Shown in pieces: positions 17,834-27,624 of a DNA stretch of 64,000 nucleotides. The stretch spans positions 620,001-684,000 of the forward strand of contig CAWJCP010000002.1 in NCBI GenBank assembly GCA_963841445.1, read 5' to 3'. How positions within the stretch are numbered: the stretch's first letter is position 1; every line of letters starts with the position of its first letter. The notes under the pieces were generated by a model, which made no database searches, had not been told where the DNA came from, and saw only the letters and a list, made by a program, of their open reading frames with translations. Position numbers and translations under genes: made by a program. Source of the DNA: Mayfieldus sp963841445. GTDB taxonomy: Bacteria; Actinomycetota; Thermoleophilia; Solirubrobacterales; 70-9.

Positions 17834-18744
17834 CAGGAAGGCCGGGCGGCGAGATGAGCGGTCTTTATGCCGACGTCCTCGAGCGGATGGTCGCGAAAGC
17901 AGGGGGCGAGTTGCAGCGAGCGAAGGTCGGCCAGCTCCTGTTCAGTGGGCTCCTCGATGGTCTTGTCCGCGATCTCGTACCCCGCCGCCTCGAACATCTG
18001 CAGATAGTCGTAGAGCCGCAGCCGATTCTGGAAGTGCAGGCCGGAGTTCGCGAGGCTCCAGGTTCGATCGGAGAACTTGAGGAAGTTGTAGGGCGAGATC
18101 GAGGAATCGAAATAGGAGTAGAGGTCGAGCAGGTCGAGGGTGCAGCTCAGCAGCCCGTCCGGCTTCAGGATCCGAGCCGACTCGCGAAGGATCCGCTCGA
18201 TGTCGGCGCGGGGGATGTGCTCCATCGTGTCGGTGCTGGACATGAAATCGATCGACGACTCGGGAAGACCGGTGGCGCCGGCGTCGCGGGGCGCCAGGTA
18301 GGTGATCCCAAAGAGGTCTTCCAGGGCCTCCAGGGAGTCCGGCGCCCTGGCCCCGAGATCGCGTGCCGGCATGCCGGACACGCGCTCGATCTGGGCGGTG
18401 CGGCCGTTGAGATCGGACCAGGCCTGCTTGACGAGCTCGAAGCGCAGATTCGGGCGAATGTCGACCAGGACCTGCTTCTCGACTCCGAGCGCGTAATTGG
18501 TGAGCGGCCCGATCAGGTCCCAGCCGGCCCCGAACTCGAAGAGCGTCGCCTCGCCGACCGGCTGGGAGCTGTGCCGCTTGAACATCTGCAGGTGACGAGA
18601 GGGCAGCTCGATGTGCAGATCCAGGTCGCTGCCGCGGCGCGGCAGCGTCCGCGTCAGATAGCGCTGGAAGCGGTAGTTGGTGGCCTGCTCGTTGGGAAGC
18701 GCGCTGAGGCACTTCTGCAAGCCGGCTTTGGCAATCCACTTCAT
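17833..18744 (-). CDS. SAM-dependent methyltransferase
   Basis: A 303-residue class I methyltransferase. LFEFGAGWDLIGPL is motif I, VLVDIRPNLR motif II and IDFMSSTDTMEHIPRADIERILRESARILKPDGLLSCT motifs IV-V. The N-terminal LHIELPSRHLQMFKRH is seen in proteins encoded in glycan-related loci. The substrate is unknown. It is cotranscribed with a large multi-pass membrane protein 12 bases upstream and overlaps thrS, so it is probably read as one operon. Confidence 0.8.
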   Translation of the reverse strand: MKWIAKAGLQKCLSALPNEQATNYRFQRYLTRTLPRRGSDLDLHIELPSRHLQMFKRHSSQPVGEATLFEFGAGWDLIGPLTNYALGVEKQVLVDIRPNLRFELVKQAWSDLNGRTAQIERVSGMPARDLGARAPDSLEALEDLFGITYLAPRDAGATGLPESSIDFMSSTDTMEHIPRADIERILRESARILKPDGLLSCTLDLLDLYSYFDSSISPYNFLKFSDRTWSLANSGLHFQNRLRLYDYLQMFEAAGYEIADKTIEEPTEQELADLRSLQLAPCFRDHPLEDVGIKTAHLAARPS

Positions 18745-18756
18745 GGGCCCAGCACC

Positions 18757-20643
18757 CTAACCGCCGGGCTTCTTCCCCTGGCGTGCAGAGCGCACGGCGA
18801 TCAGCGGGCACGGGCTCGGTCCACCGACCTGCCCCCGGCGACGCCAGAGCAGGTAGGGACCGGCGCGGCGATCGAGGCGCAGGTGCGTAAACGGCGAGCG
18901 TAGTCCGGCCGCCACGTCGCTGACGATGAAGCCGATGCCCGGAGGCGGCGGTGTCCCCCGTGTCTGCCCGGCTGCCTTGATGCAGACGCGCCCTCCGCGC
19001 AGCTCCCAAGCGATATACGCCAGGCCGTGCTGATCGTCGAGCAGGGTCGGCTGGGCAAGCACCAGAGTCGAGGCAGCGGCGATTTCCGGCCGTAGGCCTG
19101 TGAGCGCCGGCGAGTAGCTCACCGGTCCGACCGGCCCGTTGGCGAGCGCCAGGAGGCTGCAGCTTCCCGCTGCGACGACGAAGGTGCCCGCGACGAGCGG
19201 CCGCAGGGCGCCGGCTGCCGGTGGCGTACGGAGCTTTCGAAGGTCGAGTTCGAGCAGCGGGCGCACGATCGTCAGCATCGCCAGCGGCGCCGCCATCGCA
19301 ATCGCCTTGGCGGCCGTGTAGGGGGTGCCGCCGACACGGGCCGCGAGATAGGCGACGGCCGCCGCGCCGAGCGCCGCCGCCAGCGCGGTCTGGCCGCGCC
19401 GCCACCACCAGGCGAGCGCCCAGGCCAAGAGCAGCGCCGCGAAGGCCACCCCGGCGTAGAAGGCAAGCGCCGGCACGGCGCCGTGACCCGGGTTGAGCCG
19501 GAAGTCGCCCGAGGGCCAGATGCCAAGCGCCTCGGTCGGCGAGATCTGGCCGAAGAGGTTGCCGAGCCCGGGGCCGTTGGGGTCGAAGGTCTCAAAGCCC
19601 GAGAAGTCGATCATCCGGCCCAGCTCCGGCAGCGCGACCACCGCGAAGACGGCCAGGGCCGGCCATCCGACTCGGACCGCGCCGCGCAGCGCCGCCATCG
19701 CATCTCCCCCGCCCCGCACGATCAGGAACAGCTCTGCCAGGGCCCAGATGCCCAGCGCTCCGACCAGCCACACCAACCCCGGAAAGCTGTACGTGTAGAC
19801 GCTGCCCGTCGCTAGCAGCCCCAGGGGGACTGCCGATAAGGCAGCACTACGGGGGTCGGGGGGTGCGGCCGGATGGGCAGCGGATTGGCGGGCAGACGGA
19901 CGCACCCCCCGGCCGCCGCCAAGCGGCCCCTTGCCGGAGATCCCCAGCAGACCGATCGCGAAGGCGAGAACGAAGAGGGCCTGCATCGTTTCCTTGAAGG
20001 CGCCCTGGGCGAGGTAGGAGGCGACCATGTAGGGCAGGCCGACGAGCAGGGCGGCGGCCCAACGCGGCAGCGGGCGCAGCTCGCCGAGAGCGCCAAGCGC
20101 GGTCAGCGAGGCGAGCACCGCGACCGCGAGGGTCAGCCCGCCGAAGCCCTGCACCAGGCCGACGCCGAGGCCCTTGTCGAGGGCGACCACGATCGCGTGC
20201 GGTCCAAGGGGGTAGCCCTGCGAGAGCAGCTGCGAGTCGGCCCCGTGCGCGAGCCGGTCGGCCGCCAGCAGGTGCTGGGACATGTCGGGGTTGAAGCTGG
20301 TGCCGAGGATCCCGAAGCGGCCTTCGACGAGAAACGGGAGCGAAGCGGCGAGCAGGGCCGCGATCGCGACCGGTGCGCCGCTGCGCAGCGCCCCAACCAG
20401 GCCCTCGGCTCGACCGCGCAGGTACGCCAGCGAGGCGAAAGTCGCGACAAGCGCCGCGAGCGCGGAAAGCACGCCGTCCCCGGGCAGTCGCACGGTCGCC
20501 CAGCAGATCGCGGTGAGTAGCGCCAGCCCGACCCCCGGCGCCAGCCAGGACCACTCGCGGCGCCCACAGAGCGTCATCGCCGCCGCCCCGATCGTCAACG
20601 AGGCGACGCAGACCGCCAGCGCCGATGCGAAGGTCGCCAACAC
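18757..20643 (-). CDS. Large multi-pass membrane protein, possibly GT-C-like
   Basis: A 628-residue integral membrane protein with about 12-14 hydrophobic segments, starting MLATFASALAVCVASLTIGAAAM. The loop after the first helices has FNPDMSQHLLAADRLAHG, where an acidic residue lies outside the membrane as in GT-C glycosyltransferases, but no DxD/ExD motif is certain, so the function is open. A C-terminal soluble part follows the last helix. A proline/alanine-rich loop at about 19806-19930 is inserted between helices and contains a perfect inverted repeat in the DNA. Confidence 0.65.
   Translation of the reverse strand: MLATFASALAVCVASLTIGAAAMTLCGRREWSWLAPGVGLALLTAICWATVRLPGDGVLSALAALVATFASLAYLRGRAEGLVGALRSGAPVAIAALLAASLPFLVEGRFGILGTSFNPDMSQHLLAADRLAHGADSQLLSQGYPLGPHAIVVALDKGLGVGLVQGFGGLTLAVAVLASLTALGALGELRPLPRWAAALLVGLPYMVASYLAQGAFKETMQALFVLAFAIGLLGISGKGPLGGGRGVRPSARQSAAHPAAPPDPRSAALSAVPLGLLATGSVYTYSFPGLVWLVGALGIWALAELFLIVRGGGDAMAALRGAVRVGWPALAVFAVVALPELGRMIDFSGFETFDPNGPGLGNLFGQISPTEALGIWPSGDFRLNPGHGAVPALAFYAGVAFAALLLAWALAWWWRRGQTALAAALGAAAVAYLAARVGGTPYTAAKAIAMAAPLAMLTIVRPLLELDLRKLRTPPAAGALRPLVAGTFVVAAGSCSLLALANGPVGPVSYSPALTGLRPEIAAASTLVLAQPTLLDDQHGLAYIAWELRGGRVCIKAAGQTRGTPPPPGIGFIVSDVAAGLRSPFTHLRLDRRAGPYLLWRRRGQVGGPSPCPLIAVRSARQGKKPGG
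19858..19910. repeat. Perfect 10-bp inverted repeat in a membrane-protein gene
   Basis: GGGGGGTGCG at 19858-19867 is matched by its complement CGCACCCCCC at 19901-19910, 33 bases apart. A second small hairpin (CTGCC, five-base loop, GGCAG) lies at 19830-19844. Both fall in the segment encoding the non-hydrophobic loop GVRPSARQSAAHPAAPPD, which looks inserted between membrane helices. Confidence 0.85.
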
Positions 20644-20714
20644 CGGCGGCCACGATACGCGGAGCGTCGTCGACCGCCCCGCCTCGGCTGGGTTTCGAGG
20701 CCACGTAGCCTCTC

Positions 20715-20720
20715 TATAGT
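20715..20720 (+). promoter_or_regulatory. Likely -10 element of a leaderless transcript
   Basis: TATAGT ends 8 bases before the ATG at 20729, and no ribosome site lies between. This spacing fits a leaderless mRNA, common in Actinobacteria. Confidence 0.5.
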
Positions 20721-20728
20721 TCGCCGGA

Positions 20729-21361
20729 ATGAGGCGAGGCTCTCGTCTGCTCGGTCAAGTGCCGCTGCGCTCTCGAGGCGTTGGAATCATGCCGATCGCC
20801 GCCTTGGCGGTTCACGAGCTGCGCTATCTGCTCGCCTTCGGAGGTCACGCCGGTGCCGAGCTCAGCGACCAGGGCCACGCGTATCTCACCTCGCTGACAC
20901 CGGGCATCGTCTTGTTGTGCAGCCTCGCGTTCGGCAGCTTCCTCGCACGCCTAGCCTGCGCCTGGCAGGGGGCCGAGTCCGACGCCGGGCCAGAGCATCC
21001 GATGCTGTCGGTTTGGCTTCTCGCGGCCGCCGGACTGCTGCTCATATACGTCGGCCAGGAGACGCTCGAGGGCTTCTTGGCAACCGGGCATCCGTCCGGC
21101 TTCGCCGGGGTTTTCGGCGACGGAGGTTGGTGGAGCGCACCCGCGGCACTCTTGATCGGCGGCCTGCTGGCCCTGCTGCTGCGCGGCGCCGACGTCGCCG
21201 TCGAGCTGCTCGCTCGGGCTGCCCGGCGCAAGCGGTCTCGAGCGCTGCCGCGGGCGCCGCGCCATCGTCACCGACCCGCGCCGCTGCTTCTGTCACGCCT
21301 CGCCCCGCTCGCCTGCTCTCGCGCGGAGCGGGCGCCGCCTTCGGGCGCCTTCGCTCACTAG
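20729..21361 (+). CDS. Membrane protein, start of copper cluster
   Basis: A 210-residue protein with about four membrane helices. It contains HELRYLLAFGGHAGAEL near the N-terminus and a basic Arg/Pro-rich C-terminal tail that may be partly out of frame. I do not recognise a named family. It is the first plus-strand gene of a group that includes CopC-CopD and YcnI, so a role in copper or envelope metal handling is possible but only inferred from position. Confidence 0.65.
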   Translation: MRRGSRLLGQVPLRSRGVGIMPIAALAVHELRYLLAFGGHAGAELSDQGHAYLTSLTPGIVLLCSLAFGSFLARLACAWQGAESDAGPEHPMLSVWLLAAAGLLLIYVGQETLEGFLATGHPSGFAGVFGDGGWWSAPAALLIGGLLALLLRGADVAVELLARAARRKRSRALPRAPRHRHRPAPLLLSRLAPLACSRAERAPPSGAFAH

Positions 21362-21419
21362 CGCGTCTCCGGCGTCGTACGGCGCCGAGGGCGCTGTTCG
21401 GCAACCGAAGGAGTATTCG

Positions 21420-22098
21420 ATGAAGCGCCTAACGCGGGCCTTCGCGCTGGCGACGCTGACGCTGGCAGTCGTCCCGCAACTCGCAGCTGCCCACCAGGGC
21501 AATCCAAACTTCCGATCCGTCGTGCGCGGTTTCTCTCCGCCCGTGCCGGGCCTCAGCGTGCAGGTGCTCGGCTACGACGCCTTCTTGCAGCTCGTCAACA
21601 AGACCGGGAGGCAGGTCGTCATCTATGGCTACGACGGTGAGCCCTATGCCCGCCTGTTGGCGGATGGGACTGTGCAGACGAACCAGCGGTCGCCGGCGCT
21701 GTACCTGAATGAGGATCGCTTCGCCGCGGTCCAGGTGCCTCCGATCGCAAAGCGAAGGCGCCGCCCGAATGGAAGACGCTCGACAAGTCCGGGCAGCTGA
21801 TCTGGCACGACCACCGCATGCACTGGATGGCGCAGACAACGCCACCGCAGGTGACCGACAAGCACAAGAAGACGAAGATCTTCAACTACAAGATCCCGCT
21901 CCGAGTCGGCGACAAGCCGGACAGATCGAGGGAACCCTGTTCTGGGTCGGAAGCGCCCATGGCTTCCCGGTCGCGGCGCTCGTCTCGATCCCGTTGCTTG
22001 CGCTGCTGGCTCTTGGTGGCGTCGTGTACGTGCGTCGTCGTCGAGCGGGCCCGGCGCCCGGCGAGCTGCCAAGCGGGCCGGAGGGAGAGGCCTGGTGA
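21420..22098 (+). CDS. Secreted/membrane-anchored protein of the copper cluster, frameshifted
   Basis: Starts MKRLTRAFALATLTLAVVPQLAAAHQGNPNFRSV: a signal peptide ending at AAAH, so the mature protein begins with His. The body (SVQVLGYDAFLQLVNKTGRQVVIYGYDGEPYARLLADG, then EWKTLDKSGQLIWHDHRMHWMA) is rich in His and Met, and a C-terminal helix is followed by RRRR. The reading frame changes twice, near 21755 and 21920, and each change is compensated. The start has GAAGGAG upstream. Its stop overlaps the CopC start (GTGA). Confidence 0.7.
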
Positions 22099-23888
22099 CG
22101 CGCAAGCGCTTCCTCACTGCGCTGCTCCCGGTCTTCACGATCGGCTTGCTCCTACCGGCCCTGGCCTCCGCGCACGCGCAGTTGCTCGGGTCCAGCCCGC
22201 CCCAGGGAGCGGTGCTCAAGAAGGAGCCGGCCGCTGTCGTCTTCAAGTTCGACGAGCCGGTCGAGGGCAACTTCGGCGCCGTGCGGGCCTTCGATGCGAA
22301 CGGCTCCCGCGTCGACCAAGGAGATGCCTTTCATCCTGACGGAGACGGCCCTCGGATCGGTGTTCACCTCAAGCCCGGGCTTCCCGACGGCAGCTACACA
22401 GCGACGTACCGGTCTTTGAGCGATGGGCAATGTCTCGAGCTGCTACGTGCTCGATCGGCAAGTCCGGCCGCCGCGAAGGAGATCTGGCACTGATCGGAGG
22501 ATCCGGACACCGGCCCCACGACTGAGATCGCCTTCGGAGCCGCAAGGGCGCTTCAGTACGCATCGCTCGCGGTAGGGGACGGAGGCGTGGCGTTCCTGCT
22601 GTTGATCTGGATCCCTGCACTGGCGAGCGTCGCCGGCGCGCAGCCCGGCTGGGCAGAAGCGGGGCGCGCTTTCGGCGATCGGCAGCGGGCGATGCTGCTC
22701 GCCGCCGCCCTCGTCGGCGCCCTCAGCGCGCTGGCGGCATTGGTGCTGGAGGCTGCGGAGGCAGCCGGCATCTCCGGCTTCTCGGCAATCGACTCGACCA
22801 TCCTCCGGGAAGAGCTCGCTACCCGGTTCGGCACCGTCTGGGCCCTTGGGGCTGTGGCCTGGCTGCTCTTCGGCGGCTGCGTCGCGATCTTCACCGGCCG
22901 GGCTCGCCGGGCCGGCCTCAGCCTCCGAGTGGCCGAGCTCGGTGCGACCGGGCTGGCGGCTCCATCGATGCGCTCGGCCCTGCTTCGGGTCCTGCCCCTG
23001 CTGGTCCCAGCCGTTTTCTTGATTCTCCTTCCAGCCCTCTCCGGTCACGGCAGCACCCAGTCTCCGGTCCTCCTCAACTTCCCCGTCAACGTTCTCCACG
23101 TGGGCGGGATGGCGATCTGGCTCGGCGGACTGGCGGCCCTGCTGCTGGCGCTTCCGGCCGCCACTCGTGCACTGCAGGGGCCGGACCGCAGCCGCCTCCT
23201 CGCAGCTGTGCTCGCCCGCTTCTCGCAGGTGGCTCTGATCGCGGTGGCTGTGATTCTCGCAACCGGGCTCCTGCAGGCCTACGTCTACGTTCGGCACCCC
23301 GGAGACCTGATCGACAGCGGTTACGGGCGGGCGGTGCTGATCAAGCTCTGCCTGCTGATTGCCCTGATCGGGATAGGTGCCTACAACCGCCGCCGTTCCG
23401 TCCCGCGGCTTGAATCGATTGCCAAGGGCGGAGAGGCGCCCGGACGAGCGGGCGTTCTGCTGCGTCGCGCTTTGCGCGCCGAGGTAGCGCTGATCGCGGT
23501 GGTCCTCGGGGTGACCGGAGCGCTTGCCAGCTATGCGCCGCCGGTCAGCGCGCAATCCGGTCCGTTCTCGTCCAGCACCACCCTCGGACCGACGGAGCTG
23601 GAGATGACCGTCGACCGCGCCCGCGTCGGCGGCAACCAGATTCATCTGTATCTGTTCGACGCCAAGAGCGGCGCCCAATTCACCGATGTCAAGGAGCTCG
23701 ACGTCAGCGCGACGATGCCCGACAAGCGCATCGGCCCGCTGGCCCTGGATCCGCGCAAGTCAGGCCCGGGGCACTACACGGTCGGAAACGCCCCGTTGAA
23801 CGCCTCCGGCGACTGGCAGATCGGGGTGACCCTTCGGGTCTCGGCGTTCGACCAATACGCGAAGAAGATCGAGGTGCCGATCCGGTGA
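22095..23888 (+). CDS. CopC-CopD fusion with C-terminal YtkA-like domain, frameshifted
   Basis: Copper import/resistance protein. The N-terminus is CopC: a signal peptide ending in SAHAQLLGSSPPQGAVLKKEP, where the His at the mature N-terminus binds Cu(II), and FKFDEPVEGNFGAVRAF. The CopD part (from about 22560) has some eight helices, beginning AFLLLIWIPALASVAGA. The C-terminal VSAQSGPFSSSTTLGPTELEMTVDRAR...YTVGNAPLNASGDWQIGV segment is YtkA-like. Between CopC and CopD the frame is broken at least twice (22420-22520), so as read it is two products; neighbouring indels suggest assembly error. Confidence 0.82.
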
Positions 23889-24266
23889 GCTTGATCGTGC
23901 GAAGGCAGGGGCCCGACGCGCTCGTCGCTACTCGGCGGGGTCCTGCTGATTGCCTTGCCGATGGTCGGAGCCGGCGGAAACCCGCTCGCCGGGTTTCTGT
24001 TCATAGCCCGCGCGCTCCTGCTTCTCACCTTCATCTCGCTCGGTTGCTACCCGGGCGAAGCGATGCTCGAGCGGCTTGCGGGTCGACATCAGGGTCGCCC
24101 ACGCAGGCAAGCGGCTTCGCTTCGATCTCGACCGATAGCCGTACTACGGGCGGCCGGCAGCAACTGCTCGAATTCGCCCTGGCTCCGCGGGCGCCACCCA
24201 GGGGATCGCGCCGCAAGGAGGCAACGGGCGGCGCGAGTCGACCCTCCCAAGGAAAGGAAGAGATGA
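23885..24266 (+). CDS. Small membrane protein between CopCD and YcnI, frameshifted
   Basis: The GTG at 23885 overlaps the CopCD stop. After a frame change near 23930 the sequence reads LLGGVLLIALPMVGAGG and LAGFLFIARALLLLTFISLGCYPGEAMLERLAGRH, two hydrophobic segments, with an Arg-rich tail whose TGA overlaps the YcnI ATG. The overlaps on both sides argue that it is a real gene. The function is unknown. Confidence 0.5.
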
Positions 24267-24979
24267 AACGGAGAATTTATTTCGGCGCTCTGATCGCCGG
24301 CGCCCTGGCCTTGATCGCCAGCCCGGCACAAGCGCACGTGAGCCTGCATCCCAACACCGTCCCAACTGGGGCCTTTGCGACATTGGACCTGCGGGTTCCC
24401 AACGAAATGGAGAACGCGGATACGACCAAGATCGCGGTGCAGTTTCCGCCGGGATTCATCGACGCATCGACTGGCTACCTGCCCGGCTGGACGTCCGCGG
24501 TCAAGACGTCAAAGCTTGCCAAGCCGGTCAAGACTGACGAGGGTGAGGTGACCGAAGGGGTATCGGAGGTCGTCTGGACGGGGCACGGCAGCCAGGGCAG
24601 GATTCCGCCCGAGCAGTTCCTCAATTTCCCCCTCTCAGTCGAGATGCCGGGCAAAGCAGGCAAGGTGCTGGCGTTCAAGACGCTCCAGTACTACGACAAC
24701 GGCAAAGTCGTGCGCTGGATTGGATCGCCGAGCTCGGATACACCCGCCCCGACCGTGGACGTCACCGCGGCAGGGGGTGTGATCGAGGATGTCGCCGGCG
24801 GCGAGGCTGGGCCTGCGGGCAAAGGACCGACGGAGGCAGGATCGGCAGCCGTCGCCAGCTCTGGAGGATCCGGGGGAGCCAGCAAGGGCCTCGCGATCAC
24901 AGCCCTCGTAATCGGCGCCCTGGGGCTGCTTGCCGGCGGCGCGGCGCTGCTGCGCGGCAACCGCAGGACGGTGGCCTAG
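24263..24979 (+). CDS. YcnI-family (DUF1775) copper-binding protein
   Basis: A 238-residue protein. The signal peptide MKRRIYFGALIAGALALIASPAQA is followed by HVSLHPNTVPTGAFATLDLRVPNE, the DUF1775 opening in which the N-terminal His chelates Cu(II) together with a conserved Glu and Trp. The remainder (PGWTSAV, VVWTGHGSQGRIPPEQFLNFPLSV) matches. A Gly/Ala-rich linker leads to a C-terminal helix and RGNRR, giving membrane anchoring. Preceded by GGAAAGGAAGAG. Next to CopC-CopD, its usual partner. Confidence 0.92.
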   Translation: MKRRIYFGALIAGALALIASPAQAHVSLHPNTVPTGAFATLDLRVPNEMENADTTKIAVQFPPGFIDASTGYLPGWTSAVKTSKLAKPVKTDEGEVTEGVSEVVWTGHGSQGRIPPEQFLNFPLSVEMPGKAGKVLAFKTLQYYDNGKVVRWIGSPSSDTPAPTVDVTAAGGVIEDVAGGEAGPAGKGPTEAGSAAVASSGGSGGASKGLAITALVIGALGLLAGGAALLRGNRRTVA

Positions 24980-25050
24980 GTGGTTCGGCGGGCCGTGGGC
25001 CCATCTGATGGTTCCGCGGCCCGCCCGCTGGGCTCGGAGCGGACGCTGAG

Positions 25051-25800
25051 ATGACCAAGCGCCTGATCGCGCTGGGTTGCTCAGCCGTGTGTGTTGCCTT
25101 GCTGGCGGCCTGTGGAAGCCAGTACGCGGGGGTCTCCGATCATCCGCCGCCCGCTCGCTCGGATTTCCCGGGCGCCGCTGGAAAGACCCTGGCGCAGATC
25201 GCCTCCCTGGCGAAGGGCCAGAGCCGGCTGGCGATCCTGCCGACGCAGTCGGTTTACGACAAGGGCACCGATCGCTACGGGTTCGGCGTCTTCACCGCGG
25301 GTCAGAAGCCGGTTACCGACGCAGCGGTCGCCCTCTATTTCGCCCACGGGGCCCACGGCATCGCCGAAGGTCCCTATCCGGCACGGGTCGAGAGCCTGGC
25401 CACCGATCCCGCCTACGTCGCCCAAACCACGGCTCAGGACCCGCAGGCGGCGAAGGTCGTGTATGTCGTCGATGGCGTCAAGCTCAACGCGAGCGGCGAA
25501 TGGCGAGTGCTCGCAATGGTCAAGCAGGGCGACTCGCTGCAGGGCTCGCTGCTTCCCAGCGCGACCGTCGGAGGGGGGAGCTCGAAGAACTCGACGCTGG
25601 GGGCCAAGCCACCGGCGGAGCCGCCCGATGTAGGGCAGCCGGCTCCTCGCATCCACACCCCCACCGCCGCCGAGGTGGGCGGCGACCTGAGCCAGATCGA
25701 CACGCGTGACGCACGTGGAGACGGCGCTGGTGCGGGCGGATCGCCTCACAGCCGCCGAGCGGACGATGGCCAGTACCGTCCAGGGCCCCCCGGCCGCACC
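25051..25800 (+). CDS. Lipoprotein of the copper cluster, C-terminus lost
   Basis: The signal peptide ends in the lipobox ALLAAC (Cys near residue 21), so the product should be a membrane-anchored lipoprotein. The body (FPGAAGKTLAQIASLAKGQSRLAILPTQSVYDKGTDRYGFGVF, ...AYVAQTTAQDPQAAKVVYVVDGVKL) has no hit I can name. At the end it reads VGQPAPRIHTPTAAEVGGDLSQIDTR, which looks like the opening of a longer redoxin-type domain, but reading then loses coherence near 25700 and meets the opposite-strand gene at 25810. Truncation or an assembly join is likely. The end given is approximate. Confidence 0.6.
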
Positions 25801-25809
25801 CATGGAGCT

Positions 25810-26249
25810 TCAGCTGAGCTTCTCGGACAGCCCGATGATGATGCCCTCAGGGCCGCGCAGAAAGCAGAGCCGGTAGATGTCCTCGTACTGCGCGATCTCG
25901 CCGACGAGCTCGGCACCGTGGCCGCGCAGGCGGGCAACGACATCGTCGACGTCGTCGACCATGAACATGATGCGGCGCATGCCCAGCGCGTTCGCCGGCG
26001 CGCTTTCCGGCTCGGCTCTGACCGCCGGCGGCCGTGGAACCTCGACAGCTCGACCCGGCCGTGGCCGTCCGGGGTTCGCATCATCGCGATGTCGGCACGG
26101 ACGTCGTTGAGCCCGACGGTCTGGTCCACCCAAGGCCCCTCGACCGTCGTCTCGCCTTCCAGCTCCATACCGAGCTCGACGAAGAACGCTTTGGCAGCCT
26201 CGAGGTCCTCGACAACGATGAGCACGTTGTCGATTCGCTGAATCGTCAT
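25810..26249 (-). CDS. Glyoxalase/VOC-superfamily protein, apparent frameshift
   Basis: About 146 residues. The frame from 26249 reads MTIQRIDNVLIVVEDLEAAKAFFVELGMELEGE and VDQTVGLNDVRADIAMM; after a shift near 26040 it continues ALGMRRIMFMVDDVDDVVARLRGHGAELVGEI...CFLRGPEGIIIGLSEKLS. This is the two-module VOC fold, with the usual terminal Glu replaced in GIIIGLSE. A single indel in a CCGCCGGCGG stretch joins the halves. The substrate is unknown. Confidence 0.78.
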
Positions 26250-26320
26250 ATCCCCGGAGCATAGGTCGGATGTTCAGCTGTGTCGCTGCCTGACGCGACC
26301 TGGCAAGGATGCTCGTGCGA

Positions 26321-26393
26321 TGGGCGTAACTGGGCTCGAACCAGTGACCTCCGCCTTGTCGAGGCGGCGCTCTCCCAACTGAGCTATACGCCC
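26321..26393 (-). tRNA. tRNA-Val (GAC)
   Basis: 73 bases with full cloverleaf: acceptor GGGCGTA/TACGCCC, D arm GCTC...GAGC, anticodon stem CCGCC/GGCGG, T arm ACTGG TTCGAGC CCAGT, discriminator A. The anticodon loop is TCGACAA, giving GAC at 34-36. Position 33 is C where U is nearly universal. No CCA is encoded. Confidence 0.92.
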
Positions 26394-26424
26394 CAGCAGG
26401 TGGGGCGAATGTTAGACCGTGCCC

Positions 26425-27429
26425 TTAGGCGACCGGCGGTCCGCTGACCGGCGCCGTGACGTCGGCGCTCTGCCCGCCGCCGAGGATCCCCCGCGCCCGC
26501 ATCGTGATCTCGAAAGTCTCACGGGTCGAGTAGCGCGGCTCCCAGCCGGTGGTCGTCTTCAGCTTCTCGTTCGAGACCACCCAGGGGTAGCGGATGAAGT
26601 TCAGGTTGCCTGGCGGCGCCTCGGTGCGCGGCAGGTGCAGCAGCCAGCTCCACTTCGCGATCGCGTAGGCGAGCTTGAACGACATCCGGCGGGTCTTCGT
26701 GCCGATCAGCTCGGCGCTCTCGCGCCAGGTCATCGTCCCGTCGCCGGCGAAGTTGAAGGCGCCGTCGGCCTTCTTGTCGAGCAGCGCGACGAGGCCGGCG
26801 ACCAGGTCGTCCTCGTGGATCAGCTGCATGTTGGTGTCGACGCCGTCGAGGTGCGGGAAGAACGGCTGGCTCTCCCAGCTGCGCACGATGTAGTTCTTCA
26901 CGTTCGGCCCGAAGACGATGCTGGGTCGAACGATCGTCATCGTCGCCTCGGAGTGCTGCTCGGCCCAGAGCTGGCAGGCCCTGTCCATGTCGGCCTTGTC
27001 GCGCGCATAGGCGAAGTCGGGCTGGCCGCGCACCGGCCAGTCCTCGGCGATCGGCTCGGGGTTGTCGGGAAAGGCGCCGTAGGCGGTCGCCGAGGAGGTG
27101 ACGAGGATGTGGCCGATGCCGGCCGCCGAAGCTGCCTTCAGAACGGCGATCGTGCCGTTGACGTCGACGTCGTACATGCGCGCCTCATCGCGGATCGGAT
27201 CGAGGATGAAGGCGAGATGGATCAGGCAGTCGATCTCCTCGCGCTCGAGCAGCGCCCGGATCGACTCTGCATCGCGCACGTCGCCGCTTACGAACGAAGC
27301 CTTGGGCAGCGGCGCGGCGGGCGGGCGTACGTCGACGTTGACGATTCGCTCCGTCTCCTCACGCTCAGCCAGAAGCTCGGTAAGGCGGGTGCCGATGTAG
27401 CCGGATCCGCCGGTGATCAGGTACCTCAT
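26425..27429 (-). CDS. NAD-dependent epimerase/dehydratase (extended SDR)
   Basis: A 334-residue protein: MRYLITGGSGYIGTRLTELL (Rossmann GxxGxxG), GDVRDAESIRALL, a TSSATAYG strand and the catalytic pair in FAYARDKADMD (YxxxK variant YARDK). It acts on a nucleotide sugar or another NAD-linked substrate. CGAGGAGGAACTTG precedes the ATG at 27429. It resembles the protein at 45877-47022 in overall layout, including HEDDLV versus HEDDVV, so the two are probably paralogues. Confidence 0.85.
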   Translation of the reverse strand: MRYLITGGSGYIGTRLTELLAEREETERIVNVDVRPPAAPLPKASFVSGDVRDAESIRALLEREEIDCLIHLAFILDPIRDEARMYDVDVNGTIAVLKAASAAGIGHILVTSSATAYGAFPDNPEPIAEDWPVRGQPDFAYARDKADMDRACQLWAEQHSEATMTIVRPSIVFGPNVKNYIVRSWESQPFFPHLDGVDTNMQLIHEDDLVAGLVALLDKKADGAFNFAGDGTMTWRESAELIGTKTRRMSFKLAYAIAKWSWLLHLPRTEAPPGNLNFIRYPWVVSNEKLKTTTGWEPRYSTRETFEITMRARGILGGGQSADVTAPVSGPPVA

Positions 27430-27624
27430 CAAGTTCCTCCTCGGGTGGCCTGCGCCCATCCTATTGCTGGCTGGGCAGCCAGGGCCTGCGAGATCGCACC
27501 GGACCGCCTGCCACAACGTCAAAGCCGCCCTCGGTCGTTCGTCCAATCTGCGCAGTATCGGCGAGCCGCGTGCGGGAAAAGTCATTCCCAGAGCCAAGAA
27601 CTGAAACGTTCGCCAAGGAGCCGT

